12,586 nucleotides of DNA from Limnohabitans sp. (GCA_023260735.1 JALQUL010000402.1:1-12586); one strand, 5' to 3'; counted from the stretch's first letter, positions 6,060 to 12,586 are shown. Notes: generated from the sequence alone by a model not told the origin. Program-made: numbers and translations.

Positions 6060-8323
6060 TGCGATACTCCATTCATGGCACTTAAAGAGTTACGAATGGT
6101 TCGCAGAGCTTTTTCTACCTTTGCAAACTTCGCGTTAGTTTCTTCAATGCCTTGGAAAACGCCAGGCCAAATTTCATTTCTATACGATCGAGACAAGCGT
6201 CTAAACTCTTTTTCAGAGTCACCAGAACGAATAATAGAATCCTCAAATTGTTCTATGGCAGCGTGCAAAACTAAGGCTGGTGTACTTCTTTCTTGAATGA
6301 GTGATTTTTTAGTTCTATAGGCAGCTTGTTGAGCAATTTGTGTTAAAAATTTGAGTAGTTCACCTACACCGCTTTCACTTACTTCCACCACAATTTGGTC
6401 ATGATATTTACCCGACTCTTTGTCGATTATTTGCAAATTAAGACCATCCAATTCTCTTCTTACTCGGGGGTGAAGTTGTGTTCTGTACTCTAATTTAAGA
6501 TTTATAAAATCTTTTATGGCAACAGTTAAATTGGGGCATGATTCATAGGCATCGCTAAGGGCATTCGCTAAAGTATTTAATGCCTCTACGCCTTTTTTGT
6601 CTTCAAGTAAAAGACCAAAATTTTTCTCAAAAACCAGTGCTGTTTCCGACCATAATTGATTCACTTTCGAGGTAAAAAATAAATCTAAATTACAAAAGTG
6701 TTTACCAATTTCAACTCTTATCCGATTCATTTCTTGTGCGGTAAATGGACTACTATTCCGATCTACTCGCATTTGCCTGAGCGCATTTTTTGACCATACT
6801 TCTGGCCCTACTCCAAATCCGTTTTCCATCCATTTTTCAATGGTAGTAAATGAATCTTCTACTGCTTTTATATATTCTGGGTCATCATCTCCAGAACGCG
6901 CAAAACCCTGATACCGCTCTACTACTTGAGCTAATTCGCCGGCTAGATCTCGCCTTAGTTCACTTGACCTAAACTCTAAATCTTCAGATGTACTTGAGCT
7001 TGGTTTACCTGCTAGCTTTAACATAGCTTCTAAGTTGGAAAGATGGTGACCTATTTTATTGGCTACCGCCACAAAACTTCTGATGGTTCCTTCGTAAATC
7101 TCATCATCCATAATAGGAAGCCGTAGTGCCAAATGCGCTAGAACAGGCTCTAATATCGTATCGTAAACAGATTTTGGATCAGCGGCATTACCTTGTAATA
7201 CTTGGAAATGTTTACCATCAATACCATCATTTACTTGACGACAGACATCGTCGCGTAAAGATATTTCTAGTGGCGTGTTGTTACCCGAAGAGTTCAGCAC
7301 AATAAATACAAAATCGCGTCTATTATTAATAAAGCCCCTTGCCTTATCTAATAAATTAGTGGTGGCACCATCTTCACGGCCCCAATAGGCCAAACCTTCT
7401 ACTGGTCGCTTAATAAGTAGCACTAAGTCCACTTCGTTTTGTAGCCCTGCTAAGTGATATTGTTCTGCATTGGCAGCCAACTCACCCAAGCCTGGTAAAT
7501 CAATAATACCTACATGATCAACTTGGGCATAAGGAAAACTGCATTCAATCCTCACATCTTTAACTGCTAAATAACGTCTACTACAATGGCCAGCTGCCAC
7601 TTGCTCGTTGGTAGGATAGGCCACATACTGCCGCAGGTCAGCTAAACCTACACTTCTTTCACCACCTGTTAAATCCTGCTCGAAACTGCTGAGGGCATCT
7701 TGCATTTCTTTTAGACGTCTTAAGATAGAAACACTGGTGTGTTTATCTCGGTATAAAGGGTCTAGTTCTGATTCTGATTGAGGGTAAGAAAATACCTGAA
7801 AATCTCTAACTGAAAATGGTGGGGCTAACAAACCTAATTCATCATGATAGGGTTGCAAGATTTCATCTCTAAATGATTGATAGGTGTGTAGTGTTAGAGT
7901 GGCCCTTTGATGTAAGTGTGAATGGAAAATTCTACTTCTTACCGCTGTAACAGGTAAACCACTTCCGGTTGGAATTTGTTCATCACTTAAACCCGAAATC
8001 GATTGCAATAATGTACTTTTACCCACCCTTGCTCTACCACTCACGCCAATATTAATCGTTTTACGCGAAAACCTCGCCTCTAAAATATGGAGTAATTCGC
8101 TTACCTTGGCAATGTCTCTTAAAATTTCATCTGATTTAAAACCTTGCAGCTCCAACTTTAAAGCATCAGGCGTCGCTGAATAATTTCTTAGCTCAACTAC
8201 CACATCATTAAGTGCATTGACATCTTTGGCTAGTTTTTCCCAACGAGTAATTTCTTGACTTACCTTAGGTAATTGAGTGCTACGACGCTCTAACAATTGA
8301 GCAATTTTTTCTTGAATAATCAT
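6056..8323 (-). CDS. dynamin-like large GTPase, first component of the dual-GTPase operon
   Basis: A 755-residue protein with an N-terminal helical or coiled-coil segment (about 1-85), a dynamin-type GTPase domain (about 88-400) and a long helical C-terminal region (about 405-755). G1 is GRARVGKST (96-104); switch I includes IPTGSGLPVTAVRS (117-130) with the expected Thr at 126; G3 is DLPGLGE (275-281). G4 is degenerate, LNSSGNN (343-349) instead of NKxD, and GNAAD (378-382) may serve as G5. No transmembrane helix is visible, so membrane contact would come through oligomerisation or its partners. Bacterial dynamin-like proteins remodel or protect membranes, and some act in phage defence. It is the first gene of a coupled three-gene operon. 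SrfC-type virulence factors are an alternative, but their motifs differ in switch I. Confidence 0.88.
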   Translation of the reverse strand: MIIQEKIAQLLERRSTQLPKVSQEITRWEKLAKDVNALNDVVVELRNYSATPDALKLELQGFKSDEILRDIAKVSELLHILEARFSRKTINIGVSGRARVGKSTLLQSISGLSDEQIPTGSGLPVTAVRSRIFHSHLHQRATLTLHTYQSFRDEILQPYHDELGLLAPPFSVRDFQVFSYPQSESELDPLYRDKHTSVSILRRLKEMQDALSSFEQDLTGGERSVGLADLRQYVAYPTNEQVAAGHCSRRYLAVKDVRIECSFPYAQVDHVGIIDLPGLGELAANAEQYHLAGLQNEVDLVLLIKRPVEGLAYWGREDGATTNLLDKARGFINNRRDFVFIVLNSSGNNTPLEISLRDDVCRQVNDGIDGKHFQVLQGNAADPKSVYDTILEPVLAHLALRLPIMDDEIYEGTIRSFVAVANKIGHHLSNLEAMLKLAGKPSSSTSEDLEFRSSELRRDLAGELAQVVERYQGFARSGDDDPEYIKAVEDSFTTIEKWMENGFGVGPEVWSKNALRQMRVDRNSSPFTAQEMNRIRVEIGKHFCNLDLFFTSKVNQLWSETALVFEKNFGLLLEDKKGVEALNTLANALSDAYESCPNLTVAIKDFINLKLEYRTQLHPRVRRELDGLNLQIIDKESGKYHDQIVVEVSESGVGELLKFLTQIAQQAAYRTKKSLIQERSTPALVLHAAIEQFEDSIIRSGDSEKEFRRLSRSYRNEIWPGVFQGIEETNAKFAKVEKALRTIRNSLSAMNGVSQ

Positions 8324-8359
8324 TTTTTATATTTTCATCCCAATCAATTTGAAATTTTT

Positions 8360-8373
8360 AACTATTGATAGTT
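8360..8373. promoter_or_regulatory. palindrome upstream of the dual-GTPase operon
   Basis: AACTAT (8360-8365), TG, ATAGTT (8368-8373) forms a near-perfect 14-base palindrome that ends 37 bases upstream of the operon's first ATG (8323, minus strand). This is a sensible place for an operator overlapping the promoter. An AT-rich sequence makes a chance repeat plausible. Confidence 0.3.
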
Positions 8374-8497
8374 CAATATAGCTGATAGAGCCCCATCCTA
8401 AGTTTAAAAATTAGTTTGAGTACTTTTTCTTAACTTTAAAATAGCCATAAACTATTTTAAGAACTACAGCAAATGTTGGTTGCTATCATAAATGTTT

Positions 8498-8520
8498 ATA
8501 ACGACAGGTTGTGTCGTTAT
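8498..8520. promoter_or_regulatory. 9-base inverted repeat in the divergent intergenic region
   Basis: ATAACGACA (8498-8506), loop GGTTG, TGTCGTTAT (8512-8520). The arms match perfectly and contain CGACA/TGTCG, unusual in an otherwise AT-rich spacer. A T-rich run follows at about 8527-8545. It lies about midway between the two divergent starts, so it may be a regulator binding site for one or both genes. Read as RNA on the plus strand it would be a stem-loop, possibly the end of an unannotated small RNA, though the T run is broken. Confidence 0.45.
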
Positions 8521-8718
8521 TGAGTATTTAAAATTTTTATTTTCTTGCGAAAGTATGACTTTTAACTCTTCTATTTACACAATAGATACTTCAAATATTC
8601 CTTTAAATTGTTAATAACAGTATAAAATTTACTTTTATTAGAATCACTTGTGTGCAAAGTCAGTAGCTTAAGCTTATGTTTAAGGTCCTCCCATTTTCTA
8701 TTAACTTACAAAATTTTT

Positions 8719-9486
8719 ATGAAAACCAAAAACAGCACTCTTTGTAATTTTTTAAAACTAAGCTGGCTTGGTAGTTTTTTATTTTGTGGTACTTTATTGG
8801 CACAAACTATGACTCCATTAGTCACTTCTCAAGGTGTAGCCTCTTCTGCTTGGCGTTTTGTGGGCTTTCCTAAATCAAAAGCTAATATTCCCCCTACTTT
8901 ATTTGAGGTGGCAGAAGTTCAGGGAGAAAAAGCCCTCAAGGTCAGTACACAGGCTTCTTATGGCACTTGGGTACACGAACTACCCTTGGTTACTGCAGGA
9001 CAACTTGAATGGCGTTGGAGGCTTGAACAAAGCTTAACGAGTGGCAAGATAGCTCCCAACATTCTCACTAAAGCCGGCGATGATGCGGCCTTAAAAGTTT
9101 GTGTCATGTTCGAACACTCACTTGACAACGTGCCTTTTGTAGAACGAACTCTTTTAAGAGTGGCTCGCAGTGTAAGTGGAGAAAACCTACCAGCTGCTAC
9201 TATTTGTTATATTTGGGATAGTGTTCATGATGCAGGTCTGCAAGGAGCTAACCCCTATACCAAACGAGTGCGCTTTATTACTTTGCAAGGCAAAGGCGCA
9301 AGTACAGGCCAATGGAAAACCGAAAGTCGCAATCTAGCAGCCGACTTCGTACAGCTTTTTGCTGATGAGTTACCCAATAACTCGGCTAATAGCATTCCCA
9401 AAATAAAAGCTGTTTTGGTGGGTGCCGACAGTGATAATACGGGTAGTAAAAGTTTAGGATGGGTTAATAATATTCGTTTCAACTAG
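8719..9486 (+). CDS. exported DUF3047 family protein
   Basis: A 255-residue protein of the DUF3047 family, whose function is not established. The chosen ATG at 8719 gives a signal peptide (KTKNSTLCNFLKLSWLGSF, then a hydrophobic run to LLAQ, cleavage near residue 29), so the mature protein should be periplasmic. A GTG at 8650 would add 23 residues and bury the signal, so I reject it. The mature part is beta-rich with the family pattern: ALKVSTQASYGTWVHELP, LEWRWRLEQ (about 72-80), a GDDAALKVCVMFE stretch (about 100-112), ATICYIWD (about 149-156), and GWVNNIRF at the C-terminus, which ends the domain. It is divergent from the dual-GTPase operon and in the same direction as the arsenic genes, but 181 bases before arsR, so probably separate. 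Confidence 0.87.
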   Translation: MKTKNSTLCNFLKLSWLGSFLFCGTLLAQTMTPLVTSQGVASSAWRFVGFPKSKANIPPTLFEVAEVQGEKALKVSTQASYGTWVHELPLVTAGQLEWRWRLEQSLTSGKIAPNILTKAGDDAALKVCVMFEHSLDNVPFVERTLLRVARSVSGENLPAATICYIWDSVHDAGLQGANPYTKRVRFITLQGKGASTGQWKTESRNLAADFVQLFADELPNNSANSIPKIKAVLVGADSDNTGSKSLGWVNNIRFN

Positions 9487-9649
9487 ATCATTAACTTTCT
9501 AATTTTCGAACAATAGACACAATTACTATTGCCTGCGCTCTTCCCTGTGCTATTGCTTCAACCTATCTGGTAAAAGTTTTTACTATGTTCAGTAAATGAA
9601 GAAGTCTTTTGCCAATAAATGCTACTGGCTTGTTTTATTTATCATATAT

Positions 9650-9665
9650 TTCGATTATTATCGAA
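9650..9665. promoter_or_regulatory. ArsR-type operator at the start of arsR
   Basis: TTCGAT (9650-9655), TATT, ATCGAA (9660-9665) is a perfect dyad of the kind bound by ArsR/SmtB repressors. It ends two bases before ATG 9668. A possible promoter is TTGTTT (9630-9635) with GATTAT (9653-9658) at 17-base spacing, which would put the operator across the -10 box and the transcript start. No ribosome binding site lies between it and the ATG. Confidence 0.6.
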
Positions 9666-9667
9666 TT

Positions 9668-9997
9668 ATGGAAAATACAACTGCAATACAAGCTTTTATT
9701 GCCCTAGGGCAAGAGTCAAGGCTCAACATATTTAGGTTATTGGTGCAAAAGGGCGATACAGGCCTTATGCCCTCGCAAATTCACGAACTATTAGGCATAC
9801 CCAATGCCACGCTCAGTTTTCATTTAAAAGAACTACTACAGGCCAATTTAATCTCGGTAGAGCGACAAAGCCGAAATTTAATTTATAAGCCTAATGCACT
9901 TATGGTTCAAGAACTTAGTCAATTTTTATTAGACAACTGTTGTGGTGGGAAACCTTGCACACTTAGTTCAAAACAAAGTATCAAAAAAATCAATTAG
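9668..9997 (+). CDS. arsR: ArsR family arsenite-responsive repressor
   Basis: A 109-residue winged-helix repressor that should release the ars promoter when it binds As(III). The helix-turn-helix is visible in MPSQIHELLGIPNATLSFHLKELLQANLI (34-62), followed by the wing SVERQSRNLIYKP (63-75). The metalloid site is at the C-terminus: NCCGGKPC, with C91, C92 and C97, similar to the C-terminal Cys triad of Acidithiobacillus ferrooxidans ArsR and unlike the helix-located ELCVCDL type of E. coli. I place the start at ATG 9668; an ATG at 9596 would add 24 residues with a membrane-like stretch and read through the operator, which is unlikely. The acr3 gene follows after 55 bases on the same strand. 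Confidence 0.9.
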   Translation: MENTTAIQAFIALGQESRLNIFRLLVQKGDTGLMPSQIHELLGIPNATLSFHLKELLQANLISVERQSRNLIYKPNALMVQELSQFLLDNCCGGKPCTLSSKQSIKKIN

Positions 9998-10052
9998 GTT
10001 AAAAATTAATTCACTCAAGTGATGCAATTATTCTTCTTTTCAAAATAAATCT

Positions 10053-11111
10053 ATGACTACTATTAGCAAACAACTTTCATTTTTAGACCGCTATTTAACC
10101 CTTTGGATTTTTTTAGCCATGAGCATAGGAATTAGCCTTGGCTATTTTTTCCCTGGTACCGAAAATCTAATTCAAACTTTTCAGATAGGTACTACTAATA
10201 TTCCAATTGCAATTGGCCTGATACTAATGATGTACCCGCCATTTGCAAAAGTGCAATATGAAAACCTGCCTCGGGTTTTTAAAGACAAAAAAATCTTTGC
10301 TATTTCTTTTGTCATGAGCTGGTTAATAGCGCCAAGTCTGATGTTTATTTTGGCAATTATATTTGTACCTACACAACCCGAATATATGGCGGGTCTCATT
10401 TTAATTGGCATTGCCCCTTGTATTGCTATGGTGGTGATTTGGAATGATTTAGCCAAAGGTTCAAGCGAATATGCAGCTGGTTTAGTGGCTTTTAATGCCT
10501 TATTCCAGGTTTTATTTTTTAGCGCTTATGCCTATTTATTTTTAACCGTATTGCCTCCTTATTTTGGCTTAGCCAGTACCGAAATTAACATCAGTATGGG
10601 AGAAATTGCCAAAAGTGTTTTTATCTATTTAGGCTTGCCTTTTATAGCTGGTTTTTTAAGCCAAAAAATCTTAGTTCGTATCAAAGGTAAAGAATGGTTT
10701 CACCTAAGATTTGTACCCCATATTGGCAAGCTTACCTTAGTGGCTTTGTTATTAACAATAGTGTTAATGTTTAGCCTTAAAGGACAACTCATTTTGACCT
10801 TGCCACAAGATGTGGCAAAAATTGGAATTCCCTTAATTATTTTCTTTGTGTTGATGTTTGCAATTACATTTTTTATCACAAAAAAAATAGGCTTTGATTA
10901 CCAAAGAAGTTGCACCTTGTCGTTTACTGCATCTAGTAATAATTTTGAATTGGCTATTGCTGTAGCCATAGCAGTTTTTGGTATTAACTCTGGTGCTGCA
11001 TTTGCAGCTGTTATAGGGCCTTTAATTGAAGTGCCAGTCATGATTGGATTGGTGAATGTGGCGCTTTGGATAGAGGCTCGTTTTTTTAAAAATAAGATTC
11101 AATTTTACTAA
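10053..11111 (+). CDS. acr3: ACR3 family arsenite efflux transporter
   Basis: A 352-residue inner-membrane carrier of the BART superfamily that exports As(III), and in some members antimonite, using the proton gradient. It has about ten hydrophobic segments and the usual family length. Diagnostic motifs: LMMYPPFAKVQYE (58-70), the conserved cysteine C123 in GIAPCIAMVVIW, needed for arsenite transport, AFNALFQV (146-153), TASSNNFELAIAVA, and GPLIEVPVMI near the C-terminus with the conserved Glu. It lies 55 bases after arsR and is presumably controlled by it. No arsenate reductase (arsC) or arsH is in the window, so this unit protects directly only against arsenite unless a reductase lies elsewhere. 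The ATG lacks an obvious ribosome binding site. Confidence 0.95.
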   Translation: MTTISKQLSFLDRYLTLWIFLAMSIGISLGYFFPGTENLIQTFQIGTTNIPIAIGLILMMYPPFAKVQYENLPRVFKDKKIFAISFVMSWLIAPSLMFILAIIFVPTQPEYMAGLILIGIAPCIAMVVIWNDLAKGSSEYAAGLVAFNALFQVLFFSAYAYLFLTVLPPYFGLASTEINISMGEIAKSVFIYLGLPFIAGFLSQKILVRIKGKEWFHLRFVPHIGKLTLVALLLTIVLMFSLKGQLILTLPQDVAKIGIPLIIFFVLMFAITFFITKKIGFDYQRSCTLSFTASSNNFELAIAVAIAVFGINSGAAFAAVIGPLIEVPVMIGLVNVALWIEARFFKNKIQFY

Positions 11112-11507
11112 TACCGATATTTTAATAAAAATAAAGCAACTGTTAAAATTTAAAATAATTTAAGACTCCATAATTTTATCAACCTCATTTAATATACGAG
11201 CTAGTACCTATCAAAAAAATTTTGGTTTATTTTTAATTTTTCGAAATTTTTTTACATTCGAACAAAAATCTATTACTAATAATGATAAATTAGTTATCAT
11301 AAATGATGATAAAACATGGAAATTTGAAAAATCGGAGCCCAATATTATTAATTAATATCATTTACTTTGTTTATCATAAAATAAAACCACAATTAGTTGA
11401 TAAATCATTAATTAAACAAATATTAATATTACTTTAGCTGATTTAACTGTGTCAAAATTCATGCTCGAAAATGACATTCTTGTTGAAAACAACCTAAAGG
11501 AAATATT
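11112..11507. other. AT-rich intergenic region, 396 bases
   Basis: No convincing coding frame on either strand. The stretch is extremely AT-rich and includes several imperfect palindromes, among them ATATTA (11342-11347) and TAATAT (11353-11358) around TTAAT, plus the half-site cluster listed separately. No strong terminator follows the acr3 stop. At the right end AAGGAAATATT gives the zinc-ribbon gene a good ribosome binding site. Confidence 0.5.
11282..11312. repeat. evenly spaced ATGATAA/TTATCAT half-sites
   Basis: ATGATAA at 11282-11288, its reverse complement TTATCAT at 11294-11300 and ATGATAA again at 11306-11312 start exactly 12 bases apart; another TTATCAT lies at 11371-11377. This resembles a regulator binding array, with some likeness to a Fur box (TGATAA and TTATCA arms), but the spacer is two bases longer than in the classical site. 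It lies about 200 bases upstream of the zinc-ribbon gene. Confidence 0.35.
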
Positions 11508-12200
11508 ATGTTCTGTTCAAAATGTGGTGCCCAAAATGAAGACACCGCAACTAGTTGTACTAGTTGCGGTGAAGTGTTTGCTGTACCTAAAAGCAGCACT
11601 GGGTTTGAAGCTGATAAAGCTAAAGAGCAAGTCAAAGTGGCAATGAACGATGCTGTATCTACTTTAAAATCATTGGGTACCGACCCAGTAGGAGGTCTTT
11701 TACAGTCTTACAACGCTTTAGGCGAAGCCCGTTCACTTGGAGTCGGCATTGCCTTTGGTTTAATTTTCGCCTTATGTTTCGTTTTTACTGTCAGTGAAAT
11801 ACCTATGATGAGTTTTTATTTTAGACGGTCTGACAGTGGAGAATTTTTTAAACTATTAGTAGTAGGTTTTATTCCCTTTTTAGGCCTATCTGCTGCTAGT
11901 ATTCTAGCTAATAAAATAACCCATGCAAAACTAGGCTTAAGTAGTAACTTTTTTATTGCTGGCGTTGCATTATTACCTTTGGGCTTAGTATCGCTAATTA
12001 CTGCTTTAATTGGCTTTGAAAATTATAAGATTGTCTTTGTATTATCTACAGTTTCAATTTGTATTACTATTATGGTACTTTTCGCAGGTTTAACACGAAT
12101 TGGTGAGTTAAGTGATAAATCTGCATCTTATACTGTGCCATTAATGTTAATTGCAAGCACTATAATTAGCAAAATTCTTTTAGATATTTTATTTAAATAG
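11508..12200 (+). CDS. zinc-ribbon multi-pass membrane protein
   Basis: A 230-residue protein with an N-terminal zinc ribbon, C3-x2-C6 and C17-x2-C20 (MFCSKCGAQNEDTATSCTSCG), a charged linker (about 28-58) with DPVGGL (59-64), and about five membrane helices (roughly 77-96, 113-133, 147-170, 173-194 and 208-227). This zinc-ribbon plus helices layout is common in uncharacterised bacterial membrane proteins, some of them Yip1-like; I cannot assign the family surely. The zinc ribbon should be cytoplasmic. The start is well supported by AAGGA eight bases upstream of ATG 11508. A perfect hairpin lies inside the zinc-ribbon codons (11544-11570). The gene is followed by a strong palindrome and then another membrane-anchored gene on the same strand. 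Confidence 0.8.
   Translation: MFCSKCGAQNEDTATSCTSCGEVFAVPKSSTGFEADKAKEQVKVAMNDAVSTLKSLGTDPVGGLLQSYNALGEARSLGVGIAFGLIFALCFVFTVSEIPMMSFYFRRSDSGEFFKLLVVGFIPFLGLSAASILANKITHAKLGLSSNFFIAGVALLPLGLVSLITALIGFENYKIVFVLSTVSICITIMVLFAGLTRIGELSDKSASYTVPLMLIASTIISKILLDILFK
11544..11570 (+). repeat. perfect 12-base hairpin inside the zinc-ribbon coding sequence
   Basis: ACCGCAACTAGT (11544-11555), loop TGT, ACTAGTTGCGGT (11559-11570). Both arms are perfect and lie at codons 13-21, covering the second Cys pair. Part of it comes from repeated Thr-Ser-Cys codons (ACT AGT TGT, ACT AGT TGC), but the outer ACCGCA/TGCGGT pairing is extra. It could slow early translation or mark a regulatory stem. Confidence 0.6.
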
Positions 12201-12218
12201 ATATTAATAAATATATTT

Positions 12219-12244
12219 AATAGGTTTTAAATTTAAAACCTATT
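12219..12244 (+). terminator. 26-base perfect palindrome, probable terminator
   Basis: AATAGGTTTTAAA (12219-12231) runs straight into its reverse complement TTTAAAACCTATT (12232-12244), 18 bases after the stop of the zinc-ribbon gene. The RNA would fold as a stem with an AAUU loop, followed by the U-containing ATTTCTTAATT. The stem has few GC pairs, so termination may be leaky. Confidence 0.55.
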
Positions 12245-12263
12245 ATTTCTTAATTAAAAAATA

Positions 12264-12586
12264 ATGAACACCTCAAAAAAACAATTTCTACTAAATTAGA
12301 AGATTTTTTCCTCTTATTTTTACGCTATACAATATTATTTGTTCTTGCTATTAGTATTTTATTATCTTGCTATTTTGCAGTTACAGGCGTACTTGATTTA
12401 CAAGCCAAACCAAAGTCTTATAGTTTTCAAAAATTTGATTCTAAAGACTTTATTAAGGAACTTGAAATTAAGCCTAATAACTCTGAAAATGGCACTGAAG
12501 TCAATAATGAAAGTAATGATATAGTAAAACCTCTTAATAAAGTTAATCAATCATTAAAAGACGAAATCGCTAAACAAACAAAGCTA
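12264..12586 (+). CDS. partial membrane-anchored protein, frame broken at a run of seven A's
   Basis: From 12254 to the window edge one frame is open and looks coding: after KTISTKLEDFF comes a hydrophobic segment (LLFLRYTILFVLAISILL) and then a polar Lys/Glu/Asn-rich region running off the edge at 12586. This frame has no ATG, GTG or TTG at all after its upstream stop (12251), so it cannot start on its own. The ATG at 12264 lies in another frame (MNTSKK, then stop at 12297) and joins the long frame if one A is added, or read twice, at the A7 run 12275-12281. So the gene is either disrupted, phase-variable, expressed by slippage on A7, or carries a sequencing error. One transmembrane helix with the tail probably outside. 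I recognise no family; it follows the zinc-ribbon gene and may be related to it in function. Confidence 0.6.

Larger units (their letters stand above)
8324..8718. other. divergent intergenic region, 395 bases
   Basis: This gap separates the leftward GTPase operon from the rightward DUF3047 gene and must hold both promoters. No protein frame is convincing. It contains two inverted repeats, listed separately at 8360-8373 and 8498-8520. The right part is very AT-rich, with a T-rich run just after the second repeat. A small RNA could fit between them, but no single signal shows one. Confidence 0.45.

Noticed and set aside
6075..6296. 73-residue plus-strand frame inside the dynamin-like gene
   Set aside because: It is antisense to the C-terminal coding region with no start signal or motif.
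6056..8323. Reading the large GTPase as a SrfC-type virulence factor
   Set aside because: The switch I region reads as a dynamin-type PTG/PVTAV signature, and no SrfA or SrfB partner is present.
8650..8718. N-terminal extension of the DUF3047 protein from a GTG
   Set aside because: The extension would place 23 residues before a clear signal peptide; the ATG at 8719 fits export better.
9255..9482. 75-residue minus-strand frame inside the DUF3047 gene
   Set aside because: Antisense to a recognised family member, with no recognisable motif.
9596..9667. N-terminal extension of ArsR from an upstream ATG
   Set aside because: It adds a hydrophobic stretch foreign to ArsR proteins and reads through the operator dyad.
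10181..10456. 91-residue minus-strand frame inside acr3
   Set aside because: Antisense to an unmistakable transporter gene; an artefact of hydrophobic codons on the other strand.
11449..11646. 65-residue plus-strand frame overlapping the zinc-ribbon start
   Set aside because: Overlaps a gene with a good ribosome binding site and Cys motif; the alternative frame has neither.
12339..12524. 61-residue plus-strand frame near the right edge
   Set aside because: It is the wrong frame of the partial gene; the other frame stays open to the edge and looks far more protein-like.

Overview
The window is AT-rich, with intergenic stretches poorer in G+C than the genes. It carries about ten confident protein genes plus a few small or damaged ones, and I see no rRNA, tRNA, CRISPR array, transposase or phage gene. 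The families present (DraG-type ADP-ribosylglycohydrolase, NrtR-like Nudix regulator, DUF4395, DUF3047, ArsR with ACR3) together suggest a low-GC proteobacterium, probably beta or gamma. That placement rests on general familiarity with these families, not on a marker gene.

Layout, left to right. 13-294 (-) is a small protein of unknown role. 384-1523 (-) is an ADP-ribosylglycohydrolase, divergent from 1601-2269 (+), a NrtR-like regulator whose Nudix box has lost all its catalytic glutamates. The 77-base gap between them holds candidate operator repeats, so this looks like a self-contained ADP-ribose sensing and hydrolysis pair. 2299-2652 (-) is a small membrane protein with a possible 46-residue ORF just upstream (2661-2801). 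3132-3902 (+) is a DUF4395 membrane protein.

The most interesting block is 3922-8323 (-), three genes joined by two ATGA stop/start overlaps. In order of transcription they encode a 755-residue dynamin-like GTPase, a 383-residue second P-loop GTPase, and a 329-residue protein with a soluble N-terminal region, one transmembrane helix and a serine-rich tail. The tight coupling, the paired GTPases with non-canonical base-recognition motifs and the membrane anchor suggest one membrane-associated machine. It resembles the dual-GTPase conflict or stress systems predicted from comparative genomics, but its function is undetermined.

The 395-base gap at 8324-8718 holds two inverted repeats, then comes an exported DUF3047 protein (8719-9486, +). 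A minimal arsenite resistance unit follows: arsR (9668-9997) with an operator-like dyad against its start codon, and an ACR3 efflux pump (10053-11111). After another 396-base AT-rich gap with evenly spaced ATGATAA/TTATCAT half-sites come a zinc-ribbon membrane protein (11508-12200), a 26-base perfect palindrome that is probably a terminator, and a membrane-anchored gene running off the right edge. That last gene can only be read from its ATG by shifting frame at a run of seven A's.
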